From positions 1 through 64,000 of the IMG/VR virus record IMGVR_UViG_3300021960_000060: a stretch of 64,000 bases of DNA. One strand, written 5' to 3'. This DNA comes from a virus. Made by a program: the position numbers and the translations under genes. Positions 1 through 7,726 of this stretch are shown piece after piece (the first letter of the stretch is position 1; each line of letters begins with the position of its first letter). The notes under the pieces are model-generated. The model worked only from the letters and a program-made list of their open reading frames with translations. It did no database searches and was not told the DNA's origin.

Positions 1-416
1 TCATTATCATCAAACAATCCAAATCTTCTGCGAATACCGACTTGTGGTGCCTCTAGACGAATTGCAAATGCGAGAGTTGCTGGTCTACCAGGAATGTATC
101 TCATTACCTGTTTAGTCTGCCTGACAATCTCACTACCAGCAGTAGAACCAACTTCCATAACCACATTACTGGAATTGGCATTATGAGTAGCAGTTCCAAC
201 ACCAGTGACTCTCTCATCCCAAACATCAGTCTCCTTACCATACTGGAAGGTATTGAAGAAAACTGTTTGGAAAGGAGCAACCTTTAATCTGTTATTGTCA
301 GAAAACTGAGGTCTCCAGTCTGTCTGGTTTCCCCAGTGATCAGCAATATTATATACCTCAAAGAGACTTCTCTCTTGATTTAGAAAGTCTTGAGTAGTCT
401 TATTCCACTGTGCCAT
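1..416 (-). CDS. Virion structural protein, N-terminal part (runs off window)
   Basis: The first 138 residues of an unidentified structural protein are visible, starting MAQWNKTTQDFLNQERSLFE; the rest lies outside the window. The start ATG is at 416, two bases past the stop of the upstream gene, so it is in the same transcription unit. The visible part has a short helical N-terminus and then beta-rich sequence with phrases such as RYIPGRPATLAFAIRLEAP and RRFGLFDDN. Comparable openings are, from memory, found in structural proteins of marine T4-like phages. In T4 the large terminase gp17 follows gp16; here this gene and three others intervene, or gp17 lies elsewhere. No function is assigned. 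Confidence 0.6.
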   Translation of the reverse strand, partial: MAQWNKTTQDFLNQERSLFEVYNIADHWGNQTDWRPQFSDNNRLKVAPFQTVFFNTFQYGKETDVWDERVTGVGTATHNANSSNVVMEVGSTAGSEIVRQTKQVMRYIPGRPATLAFAIRLEAPQVGIRRRFGLFDDN

Positions 417-418
417 AA

Positions 419-742
419 TCAGTCAATCCACTCTAATTTTCCTGGATGATATCTTCTTGCGTTTTTAATATTAAAGTTCTTTTCTTCTACTGGATAGATG
501 TTATGTACCATTGCACCAGGATATTCACTCTGAAGTTTTTCAGCCAATTCCTGCTTTGATGGTATTCCAGTCTTTGTTACCATCTCAATTCTATATATGC
601 TATTTTGCCAAGTTATATCGGCAACATAACTCTCACCAACTTCCTCTTGAGATTGTTGATCTTGGGAGTTCATGTATAGATTTCCGTTGAAGTCGCCAGA
701 AATATTAACTGACTCGGACATGAATTGTTTAAAGTTTTTCAT
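419..742 (-). CDS. Small protein with capsid-targeting-like N-terminus
   Basis: A 107-residue protein. The ATG at 742 overlaps the upstream stop as TGATG, which favours it over a TTG six bases earlier. It begins MKNFKQFMSESVNIS, which matches the pattern of T4 capsid-targeting peptides (MKTYQEFIAEA in IPIII, from memory) and offers an M-S-E/S cut site for the prohead protease gp21. The C-terminal half (W..S.YRIEM, IPSKQELAEKLQSEYPGAMV) resembles residues about 350-400 of the adjacent 489-residue protein (YYSIRMFFPSAKIPTRSDVQ, VYPGAKV), so the two share a domain. It may be packaged in the head; this is inferred from the N-terminus only. Confidence 0.65.
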   Translation of the reverse strand: MKNFKQFMSESVNISGDFNGNLYMNSQDQQSQEEVGESYVADITWQNSIYRIEMVTKTGIPSKQELAEKLQSEYPGAMVHNIYPVEEKNFNIKNARRYHPGKLEWID

Positions 743-2211
743 CAGCAATTCCAGGCTCTTAGTGATTTGTTGATCCTGCTATCAGGATCACTAGCAGTCT
801 TCTTACTAGTTAGTTTCTTTTTCATACCCTTCATTCGAGCGCAGAAGGATGCGCGACGGGGATTTCCAACCTTCTTGCTTGGTGCTTTAAGGTCAGATCC
901 TGGATTTTCTCTCTCGTAAGATTTTCTTCCTTTCTCATTAAGACCTCCTGATTTATTTTTTCCTTCTTTTTTTGTCCATGCAGAAGACTCTGCATGAAGG
1001 AGTGGATTGCCTGGAACATAATCGGTCGCTGAGTAACTTGATACTTTTGCGCCGGGATATACTTTATCAATCTGATATTGAACATCAGATCTGGTTGGAA
1101 TTTTAGCAGATGGAAAGAACATTCTAATGCTATAATATTTTCCTCTCCACATTAAAGATACTATAATAATGTTTCCAGTTTTAGAAGGAAGTCTTACCGC
1201 CTCATCTACTGGATATCCAACTATCTTATCAATATCATATACTTCATAATCAATAGCGTTGATTGAAGGTTTCAAAGGTTCTGGTTTAATAAGATCTTCT
1301 ATAGTTGCAAATGTTTCCCCATAAGCATCAGTAAGTTCAATGGTTTCTTCTCCCATTGGTTTTACATAATTCTTATTTGGTCCAATTTTTCCACCACTTC
1401 CACCTTTAGGTCCCGATTTAGGACTGTTACATGGAGAATTTCCATGTATAGGACACTCAATTCCTTTTTCAGTATGGTTACATGTATCAAGATGCGCTTC
1501 TTTTACGCATCTATTATAAGTCTTACCGAAAAGTTTTTGTGTTCCTACTTTCTTGTATCCTTTCCAACATTTCTTTCCTGATTCATCTAATAATTCTTCG
1601 CGCCAATTAGAAAATTCCTCTTTTTTAGTACTATTTCCCCAATTGGCAGCACCTTTTTTACGACATTTGACAAGTGCTCCCGATGCATATGCACTTGGCC
1701 AAACTGAATACCGTGACTTGACTTTATGGTAACAGGCGTCTTTTTCGCCTTTAGCTTCAATTACTGTTTCTTCAGTTGCCACGTTTTTTGCTTTCCCTTT
1801 TCTATCTGGATTGGGATCTTGACGATTTTTACGACGGAATGCAGTTTCCTCTTCATCTTTAGAGAGATCACTCTTCATTTTACTTGAACCGCATTTTGGT
1901 TTTGTAGTTTGTCCTGGTTGCTTGGCACAAGGTTTTCCTGAGTATTTGCCACCCAGTTGAACCCAACCAGGCTTGCCATCACTAGACTTACTCTTGCCAA
2001 ACCAGTCACGCAGAGAAGAATCACCACTTTTTGATTCACTTACTCCTCCACCATTACCATTGCCATTACCATTTTCAACTGGTTTATCAATGCCAACTTC
2101 TTCTGGTTCTCTACCGCCACCAAGATATTTTCCTGCCATTTTTAATCCAGCAGGAATTTTCTTACATTCTTTATCAGTATAGCAGTAATAGTAACCAGAT
2201 TTACACTTCAT
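742..2211 (-). CDS. Conserved phage protein with Cys/Lys-rich DUF5872/DUF6321-like modules
   Basis: A 489-residue basic, cysteine-containing protein of unknown function. Visible modules: an N-terminal MKCKSGYYYCYTDKECKK segment; a low-complexity GNGNGNGGG stretch; SLRDWFGKSKSSDGKPGW followed by CAKQPGQTTKPKCGSSKM; a YHKVKSRYSVWPSAYASGA module near residue 165; a domain shared with the neighbouring 107-residue protein; and a C-terminal SFCARMKGMKKKL ... RINKSLRAWNC tail. From memory these modules recur in marine phages and are listed as DUF5872 and DUF6321. It sits between gp16 and the genes following it, an unusual place in T4-like genomes. Packaging, capsid or DNA-binding roles are all possible. 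Confidence 0.7.
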   Translation of the reverse strand: MKCKSGYYYCYTDKECKKIPAGLKMAGKYLGGGREPEEVGIDKPVENGNGNGNGGGVSESKSGDSSLRDWFGKSKSSDGKPGWVQLGGKYSGKPCAKQPGQTTKPKCGSSKMKSDLSKDEEETAFRRKNRQDPNPDRKGKAKNVATEETVIEAKGEKDACYHKVKSRYSVWPSAYASGALVKCRKKGAANWGNSTKKEEFSNWREELLDESGKKCWKGYKKVGTQKLFGKTYNRCVKEAHLDTCNHTEKGIECPIHGNSPCNSPKSGPKGGSGGKIGPNKNYVKPMGEETIELTDAYGETFATIEDLIKPEPLKPSINAIDYEVYDIDKIVGYPVDEAVRLPSKTGNIIIVSLMWRGKYYSIRMFFPSAKIPTRSDVQYQIDKVYPGAKVSSYSATDYVPGNPLLHAESSAWTKKEGKNKSGGLNEKGRKSYERENPGSDLKAPSKKVGNPRRASFCARMKGMKKKLTSKKTASDPDSRINKSLRAWNC

Positions 2212-2212
2212 T

Positions 2213-2368
2213 TTATTGAATGCTCTTTTTATATTTAGTTAAATAATGTTCTTTAAACTGACCAAAAGTTTTTCTTATTCTGTTTCTTGCATTAGCAGCG
2301 CCAGTAAGTCCATTTAGTCCAACACTATTTGTTGGGGATTCACTTAAAAAATTTTTAAGATTCTTCAT
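2213..2368 (-). CDS. 51-residue protein with capsid-targeting-like N-terminus
   Basis: Too short to stand out by length, but the frame is open from an ATG that overlaps the end of gp16 by 14 bases to a TAA just before the next gene. It begins MKNLKNFLSESPTNSVGLNG; LSE/S fits the gp21 prohead protease consensus (L or I, x, E, then A, S or G). After cleavage a 40-residue basic peptide (RNRIRKTFGQFKEHYLTKYK) would remain. This is the size and charge expected of a packaged internal peptide. Position next to gp16 and two other genes in the packaging block agrees with a head role. The assignment is an inference from sequence pattern. Confidence 0.6.
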   Translation of the reverse strand: MKNLKNFLSESPTNSVGLNGLTGAANARNRIRKTFGQFKEHYLTKYKKSIQ

Positions 2369-2783
2369 CTTTAGATTGCTGTTTAATGAGTTTTGCTAAA
2401 TCGGCAGTGGACCCTACAAACAAAGCATTAGTTACATTTGTTGGACCTTTGCTTTGAGATTCTTCTTCTACACTTTTTAACTTCTTTTGCAGATCCATTA
2501 ATTTATCTGTTGCATCTGCAACATTTTTAATTAGTTGTCCAGCAACTTCATATGCTCTAGGCATCTCACTTTCTTGAGCAAGTTCAAGAATTCCATTAAT
2601 TGCTTCTTGGCCTTTTTCAATTATAGAATATAAATTACCTCTCGTATAATCATAATCTTTTTTAACATCATCAATATCTGATCTCATTTTTTCAATTTTT
2701 TGTTCTGAGGTTTCTATTTCAGGATTAATAATTTCTCCAGAAGTATTAAAGGTGTCATTGAGACTGTCAAAATTTTTTTTCAT
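2355..2783 (-). CDS. 16: Terminase small subunit gp16
   Basis: A 142-residue, helical, acidic protein matching the T4-type small terminase in size (T4 gp16 is about 164 residues), predicted coiled-coil character and gene order directly after gp15. Residues 25-55 (EQKIEKMRSDIDDVKKDYDY) and 85-110 form two long helices, as in oligomeric gp16 rings that regulate packaging by gp17. A late promoter AATAAATA lies immediately upstream at 2789-2796. The stop is overlapped by the next small gene. Assignment rests on synteny and helical pattern. Confidence 0.8.
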   Translation of the reverse strand: MKKNFDSLNDTFNTSGEIINPEIETSEQKIEKMRSDIDDVKKDYDYTRGNLYSIIEKGQEAINGILELAQESEMPRAYEVAGQLIKNVADATDKLMDLQKKLKSVEEESQSKGPTNVTNALFVGSTADLAKLIKQQSKDEES

Positions 2784-2788
2784 ATTAA

Positions 2789-2796
2789 TATTTATT
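2789..2796 (-). promoter_or_regulatory. Late promoter AATAAATA for gp16
   Basis: The minus strand reads TAATAAATATTAATATG, an AATAAATA box six bases before the gp16 start codon, overlapping the gp15 stop. It fits the T4/cyanophage late box recognised by the gp55 sigma factor. The short distance to ATG weakens it. Confidence 0.5.
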
Positions 2797-3829
2797 AGAA
2801 AGTATCTCCACTAAATCCAAAATCATCACCTTCGGGAATAATGGCACTGTCTTCACCGATTGTTCCTATGCTAGTTGTAACATCAGTGTAATCGATTCCT
2901 TTAATTTCTGTTCCTTTTGGATGTGCAATAGCAGTTGTATTATCTTGAGCACGTTTAACAGAAATTCTATTGCCAGAAATTGATTTTACATACATCTCTT
3001 CACCATTAACATCAATATATTTTTTGGATATAATTTTAGTTCCATCTCCAACATTAAATGTAGTTGTAGTAGAATCTAATTCTTGATCTATTAAAGTTAC
3101 TATATCTCCTGTGTAGTCTTTAATTGCTCTTGGAGTCGCTGAATATGATACTCCTCTTGATCTGATAGAAGTATCTGTACCAGCAAGATAGTTGACTGTG
3201 GATTTTTTGATAATATCTTTGCTTGCAGAAGAAACTGGTCCAAACAGATATGTTTTGGCAGTAAACCTCAAGGTGTAAAGAAGAACTCTTCTTGTACTAA
3301 AATCTCCTTCATAATCGTCTTGCATAGTAATATTTTCAAGTATTACTGGTACATCACGTTTTTCTCTAATTTCATCAACTAATTGTACCGATAAACTAAA
3401 AGCAGGTTGAAAATATGGTAAAATTTGTTCCACAATTTGTAAAGCATCATCATTCAATTTTGACATAATGCTCAGTTCAAACTGCATGTTATATGGAACT
3501 GGCATATATGTTTTTTTGAATTCTGACCCATCATTTGGATCCTTTGCGACAATTTGCTGAGTTGTAGAAACTTTTCTCGATGGATCGTATGTTAGACCTG
3601 TAAATTCAAATGACATCCTAGGTAAGGTCATTGCAGTTGACTTATTCAAATCTGGAGATTGCTCCAATCTGGCCAAAAACTTTTGGGTAGGACCATATGC
3701 AAGAGGAACTTTCATTATATTTGTAACAGTGCCAGCAGAATCTGTATGCTTAATACTAATTCCATTAAACAAAGTTCCAAACGAAATAACAGTTCTTCTC
3801 AGAATCTCGTTATAAAAATATTCAAACAT
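2795..3829 (-). CDS. 15: Tail sheath stabiliser/terminator gp15
   Basis: A 344-residue protein (T4 gp15 is 272). The opening MFEYFYNEILRRTVISFGTL followed by V...YGP.QKFLARLEQ and ..T..LPRMSFEFTGLTYD.. is the characteristic gp15 N-terminus. In T4, gp15 forms the hexameric ring that caps the contracted or extended tail and joins it to the neck (gp13/gp14). The extra C-terminal 80 residues after about 260 (FNVGDGTKIISKKYIDVNGE) resemble the short beta modules seen in other structural proteins of this phage. It lies directly after gp14 and before gp16, the canonical order. Confidence 0.92.
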   Translation of the reverse strand: MFEYFYNEILRRTVISFGTLFNGISIKHTDSAGTVTNIMKVPLAYGPTQKFLARLEQSPDLNKSTAMTLPRMSFEFTGLTYDPSRKVSTTQQIVAKDPNDGSEFKKTYMPVPYNMQFELSIMSKLNDDALQIVEQILPYFQPAFSLSVQLVDEIREKRDVPVILENITMQDDYEGDFSTRRVLLYTLRFTAKTYLFGPVSSASKDIIKKSTVNYLAGTDTSIRSRGVSYSATPRAIKDYTGDIVTLIDQELDSTTTTFNVGDGTKIISKKYIDVNGEEMYVKSISGNRISVKRAQDNTTAIAHPKGTEIKGIDYTDVTTSIGTIGEDSAIIPEGDDFGFSGDTF

Positions 3830-3871
3830 GTTATTACTTACCTTATGTTATTATTTAAATATAATAATTTC

Positions 3872-3879
3872 TATTTATG
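3872..3879 (-). promoter_or_regulatory. Late promoter CATAAATA for gp15
   Basis: The minus strand reads CATAAATA about 45 bases before the gp15 ATG, overlapping the gp14 stop codon region. It fits the NATAAATA late box, with an AT-rich leader downstream. Confidence 0.65.
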
Positions 3880-6445
3880 GAATTCCAAAAGGATTCTGTT
3901 CTGAAAAATCTAAGATTGAATCTGCCTCAGTTTCTATATCAGTATTGTCTGCAAATCCATCATCATTAATATTTTCGTTAATAGATCTTAATTGAAAACT
4001 TGCACTTGACGCTGTACCGACAAGAACTTCTCCATTAGAAAAATAACCAGATATATTTGATACTTCAAGTTGATTTGTTGTAATATCCCATTTTATTACT
4101 CTTGCAGTTGTTCCAGTAATACTTCCAGTAACAATTTCGTTAAATTCAAAAGATCCTGATCCAGAATTTGATGCTGCATCAGAAATTGTTACTTCTGGCA
4201 AAATTACATAATTTGAACCAGTATCTGTAATTTGAATTCCAGTTATTGTACCTGCTGCACTCACTAAAGCAACACCAGTAGCAGTATTGATACCAGCAAT
4301 CAATTCAACATAGTTCTTCTCAGAAGGATTATTAGATATCGTGACTGTAGGTACTGACAAATAACCACCTCCACCAAATGTTACTGCAATACCTGTCACA
4401 ATTCCACATTTATCAATACCAAATTCAAATGAAGTTGTTGCTATTGAAACATTTGTGGAAACTTCTGACATATAAACTGTTCCATATCCAACAGATGTAA
4501 CATACGTACTTGTTGATATAAAATTGGATGCTGGAAATAATGTATGACTCGTTTCATGATGATATTGAAGTCTAACTCTATCACCAACTATAATGCCAGT
4601 AGTAGTTATACCAGAAATGTGATCTGATCCAATTCCAATAGTTCCTGTGGTTTTTACTGAGTCAAATCTCACTGTAGCTATGCCGAGAGCTCTAAATTGT
4701 TCATTTGTTCCTGTAGGGGCAGCAATTGTAACGCTAGGAGCAGTTTGATATCCAAATCCACTAGTTGCTACAGAAACTGATGTAACTGTACCTGCAATAG
4801 AAATAGTTGCCGTTCCTGTTGCTCTATATTGTGCAGTAGCACCAGAGAATGAAATTAAAGGCGCGGCAGTATATCCAAGGCCTATAGTTGCACCTGTTCC
4901 AACACACCAAGGATCTGTTGTTGAATTAAATCCAACTGCAGTAACAATTCCAGTTATAGGATGAATGGTGGCAATACCAATAGCAATCTCTAAAGGAGCA
5001 TCTTGTCCACTAGTAGTAGATATCGCAACTGTTGGTGCTGTCGTATATGCCCTACCAGTAGTTGTAAATGCAACAGAAGAAGGATCAATAGAAGTACCAG
5101 CAATTCCTATTGTTGCAGAAGCACCAAATGATCCAGTAGGAGCAGAGAAGGTAACTGTAGGAACACTTGTATAGAACTTACTGCCAGAAGTAATGCCAAC
5201 ACTTGATACTGTTCCTCCAGTTTGAGATATATCTGATAGAGTTGCAGTTGCTTCTGCAGCGTTTCCAGTACCCTCTGGTAAACTAAATGTTACTGAAGGT
5301 ACTGACTTATAGAATACCCCTCCTGTAGTCCCTCCTGGGAAGAATAGAGAGGATGAACCAATACTAATAGTCGCAGCAGTAACACTAACCCCACCACCGA
5401 CAATTGGAAGATCTAAAGTTGCAGTTGCAGCAGCACCAACATGTTTTGGTGACGAGAAAGTTACAGTTGGATTTGATGTAGAATATCCAGATCCACCAAA
5501 AGTGATTGTTACAATTCCAACTTGACCACTACTAATAACTGAAGTTGCAGCTGCACCACTTCCGCTATTTGAACTAAAACTTATAGATGGTGCTTGAGTA
5601 TATCCAGAACCAGCATTAGTCATTTGTACCGTTTGTACTGACTTTAATGAAGGATTTACATTTTTATTGCATGCTTGAATACCCCCAATCATAATAGCAC
5701 TTGCTATTCCAGTAACTCCACCTGCAGGTGCTGATGAAATTGCTACTCTTGGAGGTGTATTATATCCACCACCTCTATTAGTAACAGCTATTAATCTTAT
5801 GGAACCATTTGTTATACCTCCGACAACAGCGGTTGCTGTAGAAGCGATTCCTACCATAGTGAGAGTTTGAGTTCTTCCTAAAAACAAATCTCCATCAACT
5901 CCGTCAATTGCTTGCAGTTCATCATCAATTTCAGAAACTCCAGTATCTATAATTTCATTTTCATATCTGAAGAGTTCACATCTCAACTCATAGGTATAAT
6001 TTTCTTGCAATTGATAGAAAGGCTTGTCATGTATTACTTGTTTAATTTCAAACAATCTATCGCCAAGAGGAAAATATAATATGTCTCCCTCTTTTGGTCT
6101 AGATGAAAGTTTTACATTATCCTCTTCTACTAATAATGGTGCAATATATTCATTATACCTTTCTTTTGATATTACTAGGGTAATCTCATTTGTATTTTGA
6201 ATGCCAAACTTTGATAGCAATACTGAATTGTCATCATACCCTTCATAGTTTTGAACATATGCTTCAATTGGATATGAAGAATCAAATTTAGATTCAATAA
6301 CTTCCTTTATGACTGTTTTTTCAGTCACATACTTTCTTGGAAGATAGTAGATCTCAATACCATATATTTTTAACTGCTCGTTAATTAAGTCTTGAACTAA
6401 ACTTTGTTCTGACTTAGATCCTTGTTGGAAAAATGGATTTAACAT
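3875..6445 (-). CDS. 14: Neck protein gp14 with large glycine-repeat insertion
   Basis: An 856-residue protein against 256 in T4. Residues 1-175 are recognisably gp14 (MLNPFFQQGSKSEQSLVQDL, IYGIEIYYLPRKYV, GD..YFPL..RLFEI..V....FYQL...YTYEL..ELFRYE). After residue about 190 there is an insertion of some 600 residues with about ten copies of a repeat of the form GGGYxSxPxVxIS followed by a small-residue strand, then a short gp14-like acidic C-terminus. gp14 with gp13 forms the collar that joins head and tail. The insertion probably decorates the neck; related repeats occur in at least four other proteins here. Confidence 0.88.
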   Translation of the reverse strand: MLNPFFQQGSKSEQSLVQDLINEQLKIYGIEIYYLPRKYVTEKTVIKEVIESKFDSSYPIEAYVQNYEGYDDNSVLLSKFGIQNTNEITLVISKERYNEYIAPLLVEEDNVKLSSRPKEGDILYFPLGDRLFEIKQVIHDKPFYQLQENYTYELRCELFRYENEIIDTGVSEIDDELQAIDGVDGDLFLGRTQTLTMVGIASTATAVVGGITNGSIRLIAVTNRGGGYNTPPRVAISSAPAGGVTGIASAIMIGGIQACNKNVNPSLKSVQTVQMTNAGSGYTQAPSISFSSNSGSGAAATSVISSGQVGIVTITFGGSGYSTSNPTVTFSSPKHVGAAATATLDLPIVGGGVSVTAATISIGSSSLFFPGGTTGGVFYKSVPSVTFSLPEGTGNAAEATATLSDISQTGGTVSSVGITSGSKFYTSVPTVTFSAPTGSFGASATIGIAGTSIDPSSVAFTTTGRAYTTAPTVAISTTSGQDAPLEIAIGIATIHPITGIVTAVGFNSTTDPWCVGTGATIGLGYTAAPLISFSGATAQYRATGTATISIAGTVTSVSVATSGFGYQTAPSVTIAAPTGTNEQFRALGIATVRFDSVKTTGTIGIGSDHISGITTTGIIVGDRVRLQYHHETSHTLFPASNFISTSTYVTSVGYGTVYMSEVSTNVSIATTSFEFGIDKCGIVTGIAVTFGGGGYLSVPTVTISNNPSEKNYVELIAGINTATGVALVSAAGTITGIQITDTGSNYVILPEVTISDAASNSGSGSFEFNEIVTGSITGTTARVIKWDITTNQLEVSNISGYFSNGEVLVGTASSASFQLRSINENINDDGFADNTDIETEADSILDFSEQNPFGIP

Positions 6446-6446
6446 A

Positions 6447-7295
6447 TCAACCTATCATGTCTAATGGTGGAAGTTCATAAGTATTTGACATTTTTTCCAT
6501 TATAGCATCTATCTCCTTTTGAGCATCATCGTATATTTGTCTACCATTCAGTTCAATTCCCCCTGGAAGTTTAACTCCTTGAAACTTAATTAAATTTTGT
6601 CCCCATTGACGTTTAATTAAAGAAGTCAAATATAGTTTTAGGAAAGAATCATTCCAAACTCTCTCGTAATCATTTGGATTTAAAGATCTAAAACAATCGA
6701 TAACAATATGGTTTCCTGCAGATACACTTCCCCAATCAATGTCTAGGTATAGTCTATCCATCCTCTGATTGAATCTAATAGCCTTATCAGTTGTTAATAG
6801 AAAATTAATATCTTCGAGGTATGTTTTTGTCATTGCATATGTCAACATTTCTGTTGAACCCCACGAATAAATATCATTTAAAAACATTTGATATTTTACA
6901 CTGAACATATTGTTTGTTGCAGTGTTACTTCCATCAAAATTATATATTTTTGTTATTCCTATAATGTCAGGTGGAATTTGTAAAAAATTACTACTTTCAC
7001 TAAAATTAAAAGTAGTAGAAACTCCAGCAATTGATGTGGTAGCAGTAGTAATTGCTATTCCTGCAGCTGGTGATTCTCCACCAGGTGCTCTTCCTCTTTC
7101 AATATCCTGTTCAGTAATTTCATATTTTAAATATACTTGAGATACTCCATCAAAGTGTCTCTCTTGAAAGTACTGTATAGCATCATCAACCAAATCATCA
7201 ATCTGTTCATCAGCAACATTAATTTCTAAAACTGGCGCCCCCAGTTTTCTTTTGCAATAATCAATCAATTCCGGTCTATTAGTTGGTTGCGCCAT
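6447..7295 (-). CDS. 13: Neck protein gp13
   Basis: A 282-residue protein (T4 gp13 is 309). The opening MAQPTNRPELIDYCKRKLGA, then PVLEINVADEQIDDLVDDAI and YFQERHFDG, is diagnostic for gp13 of T4-like phages. The C-terminal half has W...FLKLYLTSLIKRQWGQNLIKF..VKLPGGIELNGR, also conserved. gp13 binds gp14 and completes the filled head. The gene is followed after one base by gp14. A late-promoter-like CTAAATA lies 20 bases upstream. Confidence 0.93.
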   Translation of the reverse strand: MAQPTNRPELIDYCKRKLGAPVLEINVADEQIDDLVDDAIQYFQERHFDGVSQVYLKYEITEQDIERGRAPGGESPAAGIAITTATTSIAGVSTTFNFSESSNFLQIPPDIIGITKIYNFDGSNTATNNMFSVKYQMFLNDIYSWGSTEMLTYAMTKTYLEDINFLLTTDKAIRFNQRMDRLYLDIDWGSVSAGNHIVIDCFRSLNPNDYERVWNDSFLKLYLTSLIKRQWGQNLIKFQGVKLPGGIELNGRQIYDDAQKEIDAIMEKMSNTYELPPLDMIG

Positions 7296-7314
7296 TTTTT
7301 ATCGCTTTTTGAAA

Positions 7315-7321
7315 TATTTAG
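7315..7321 (-). promoter_or_regulatory. Late-promoter-like CTAAATA for gp13
   Basis: The minus strand reads CCTAAATATTTC about 20 bases before the gp13 ATG. It is one base off the NATAAATA consensus, so the call is tentative. Confidence 0.4.
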
Positions 7322-7325
7322 GGTA

Positions 7326-7505
7326 TTATTCGTTCGGTAATCCAATTATCTTCATCGTCTCTTGTTGCTTATAATATAGTTTGCAAAAAGATTTTGCTAT
7401 ATTTTTTAGAGACTCATTATCATTACATCCATCTATTTCAGATGCGACTTGCATATATGCAAAACTTTTAGAGAGATTTGTTAATTTTATTTCATCAGGA
7501 TTCAT
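7326..7505 (-). CDS. 59-residue conserved small protein
   Basis: An uninterrupted 59-codon frame (MNPDEIKLTNLSKSFAYMQV ... TMKIIGLPNE) that starts inside the last codons of the upstream 76-residue gene, an 11-base overlap typical of coupled phage genes. It ends 30 bases before gp13. The protein is helical with three cysteines or tyrosine-rich turns and no membrane segment. Being in the middle of the baseplate-neck operon suggests a morphogenesis role, but I do not recognise a family. Confidence 0.65.
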   Translation of the reverse strand: MNPDEIKLTNLSKSFAYMQVASEIDGCNDNESLKNIAKSFCKLYYKQQETMKIIGLPNE

Positions 7506-7725
7506 TTGTTAAACTCCTTAGTAAATGTTTAATTTCATCAATATCATTTTTAATATTGGAGAGATCAGTCTCTAATGTATCAATCCTTTCATTCTCTTTT
7601 GATTTGAGAGATTTCCTTTTAATGTATTCATCATACTCAGAATTATTTACATTTATTATAGAATTTGTATGAGGATCTCTTGCGAGACCCCCATGACCTT
7701 TCACTTTAATATAATTTTCTTTCAT
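7495..7725 (-). CDS. 76-residue coiled-coil protein
   Basis: MKENYIKVKGHGGLARDPHT opens a protein whose second half (residues 40-72: KENERIDTLETDLSNIKNDI DEI split over two heptads) is a clear short coiled coil. The motif GLARDP..NSIINVN...Y is, from memory, found in a small protein encoded beside baseplate genes of many cyanophages and other T4-like phages. It starts one base after the stop of the 2487-residue gene. A virion or assembly role is likely from context. Confidence 0.75.
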   Translation of the reverse strand: MKENYIKVKGHGGLARDPHTNSIINVNNSEYDEYIKRKSLKSKENERIDTLETDLSNIKNDIDEIKHLLRSLTNES

Positions 7726-7726
7726 A

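Noticed and set aside
831-1085. 84-codon minus-strand frame inside the 489-residue gene
   Set aside because: Fully inside a longer gene with recognisable conserved modules; no independent signals.
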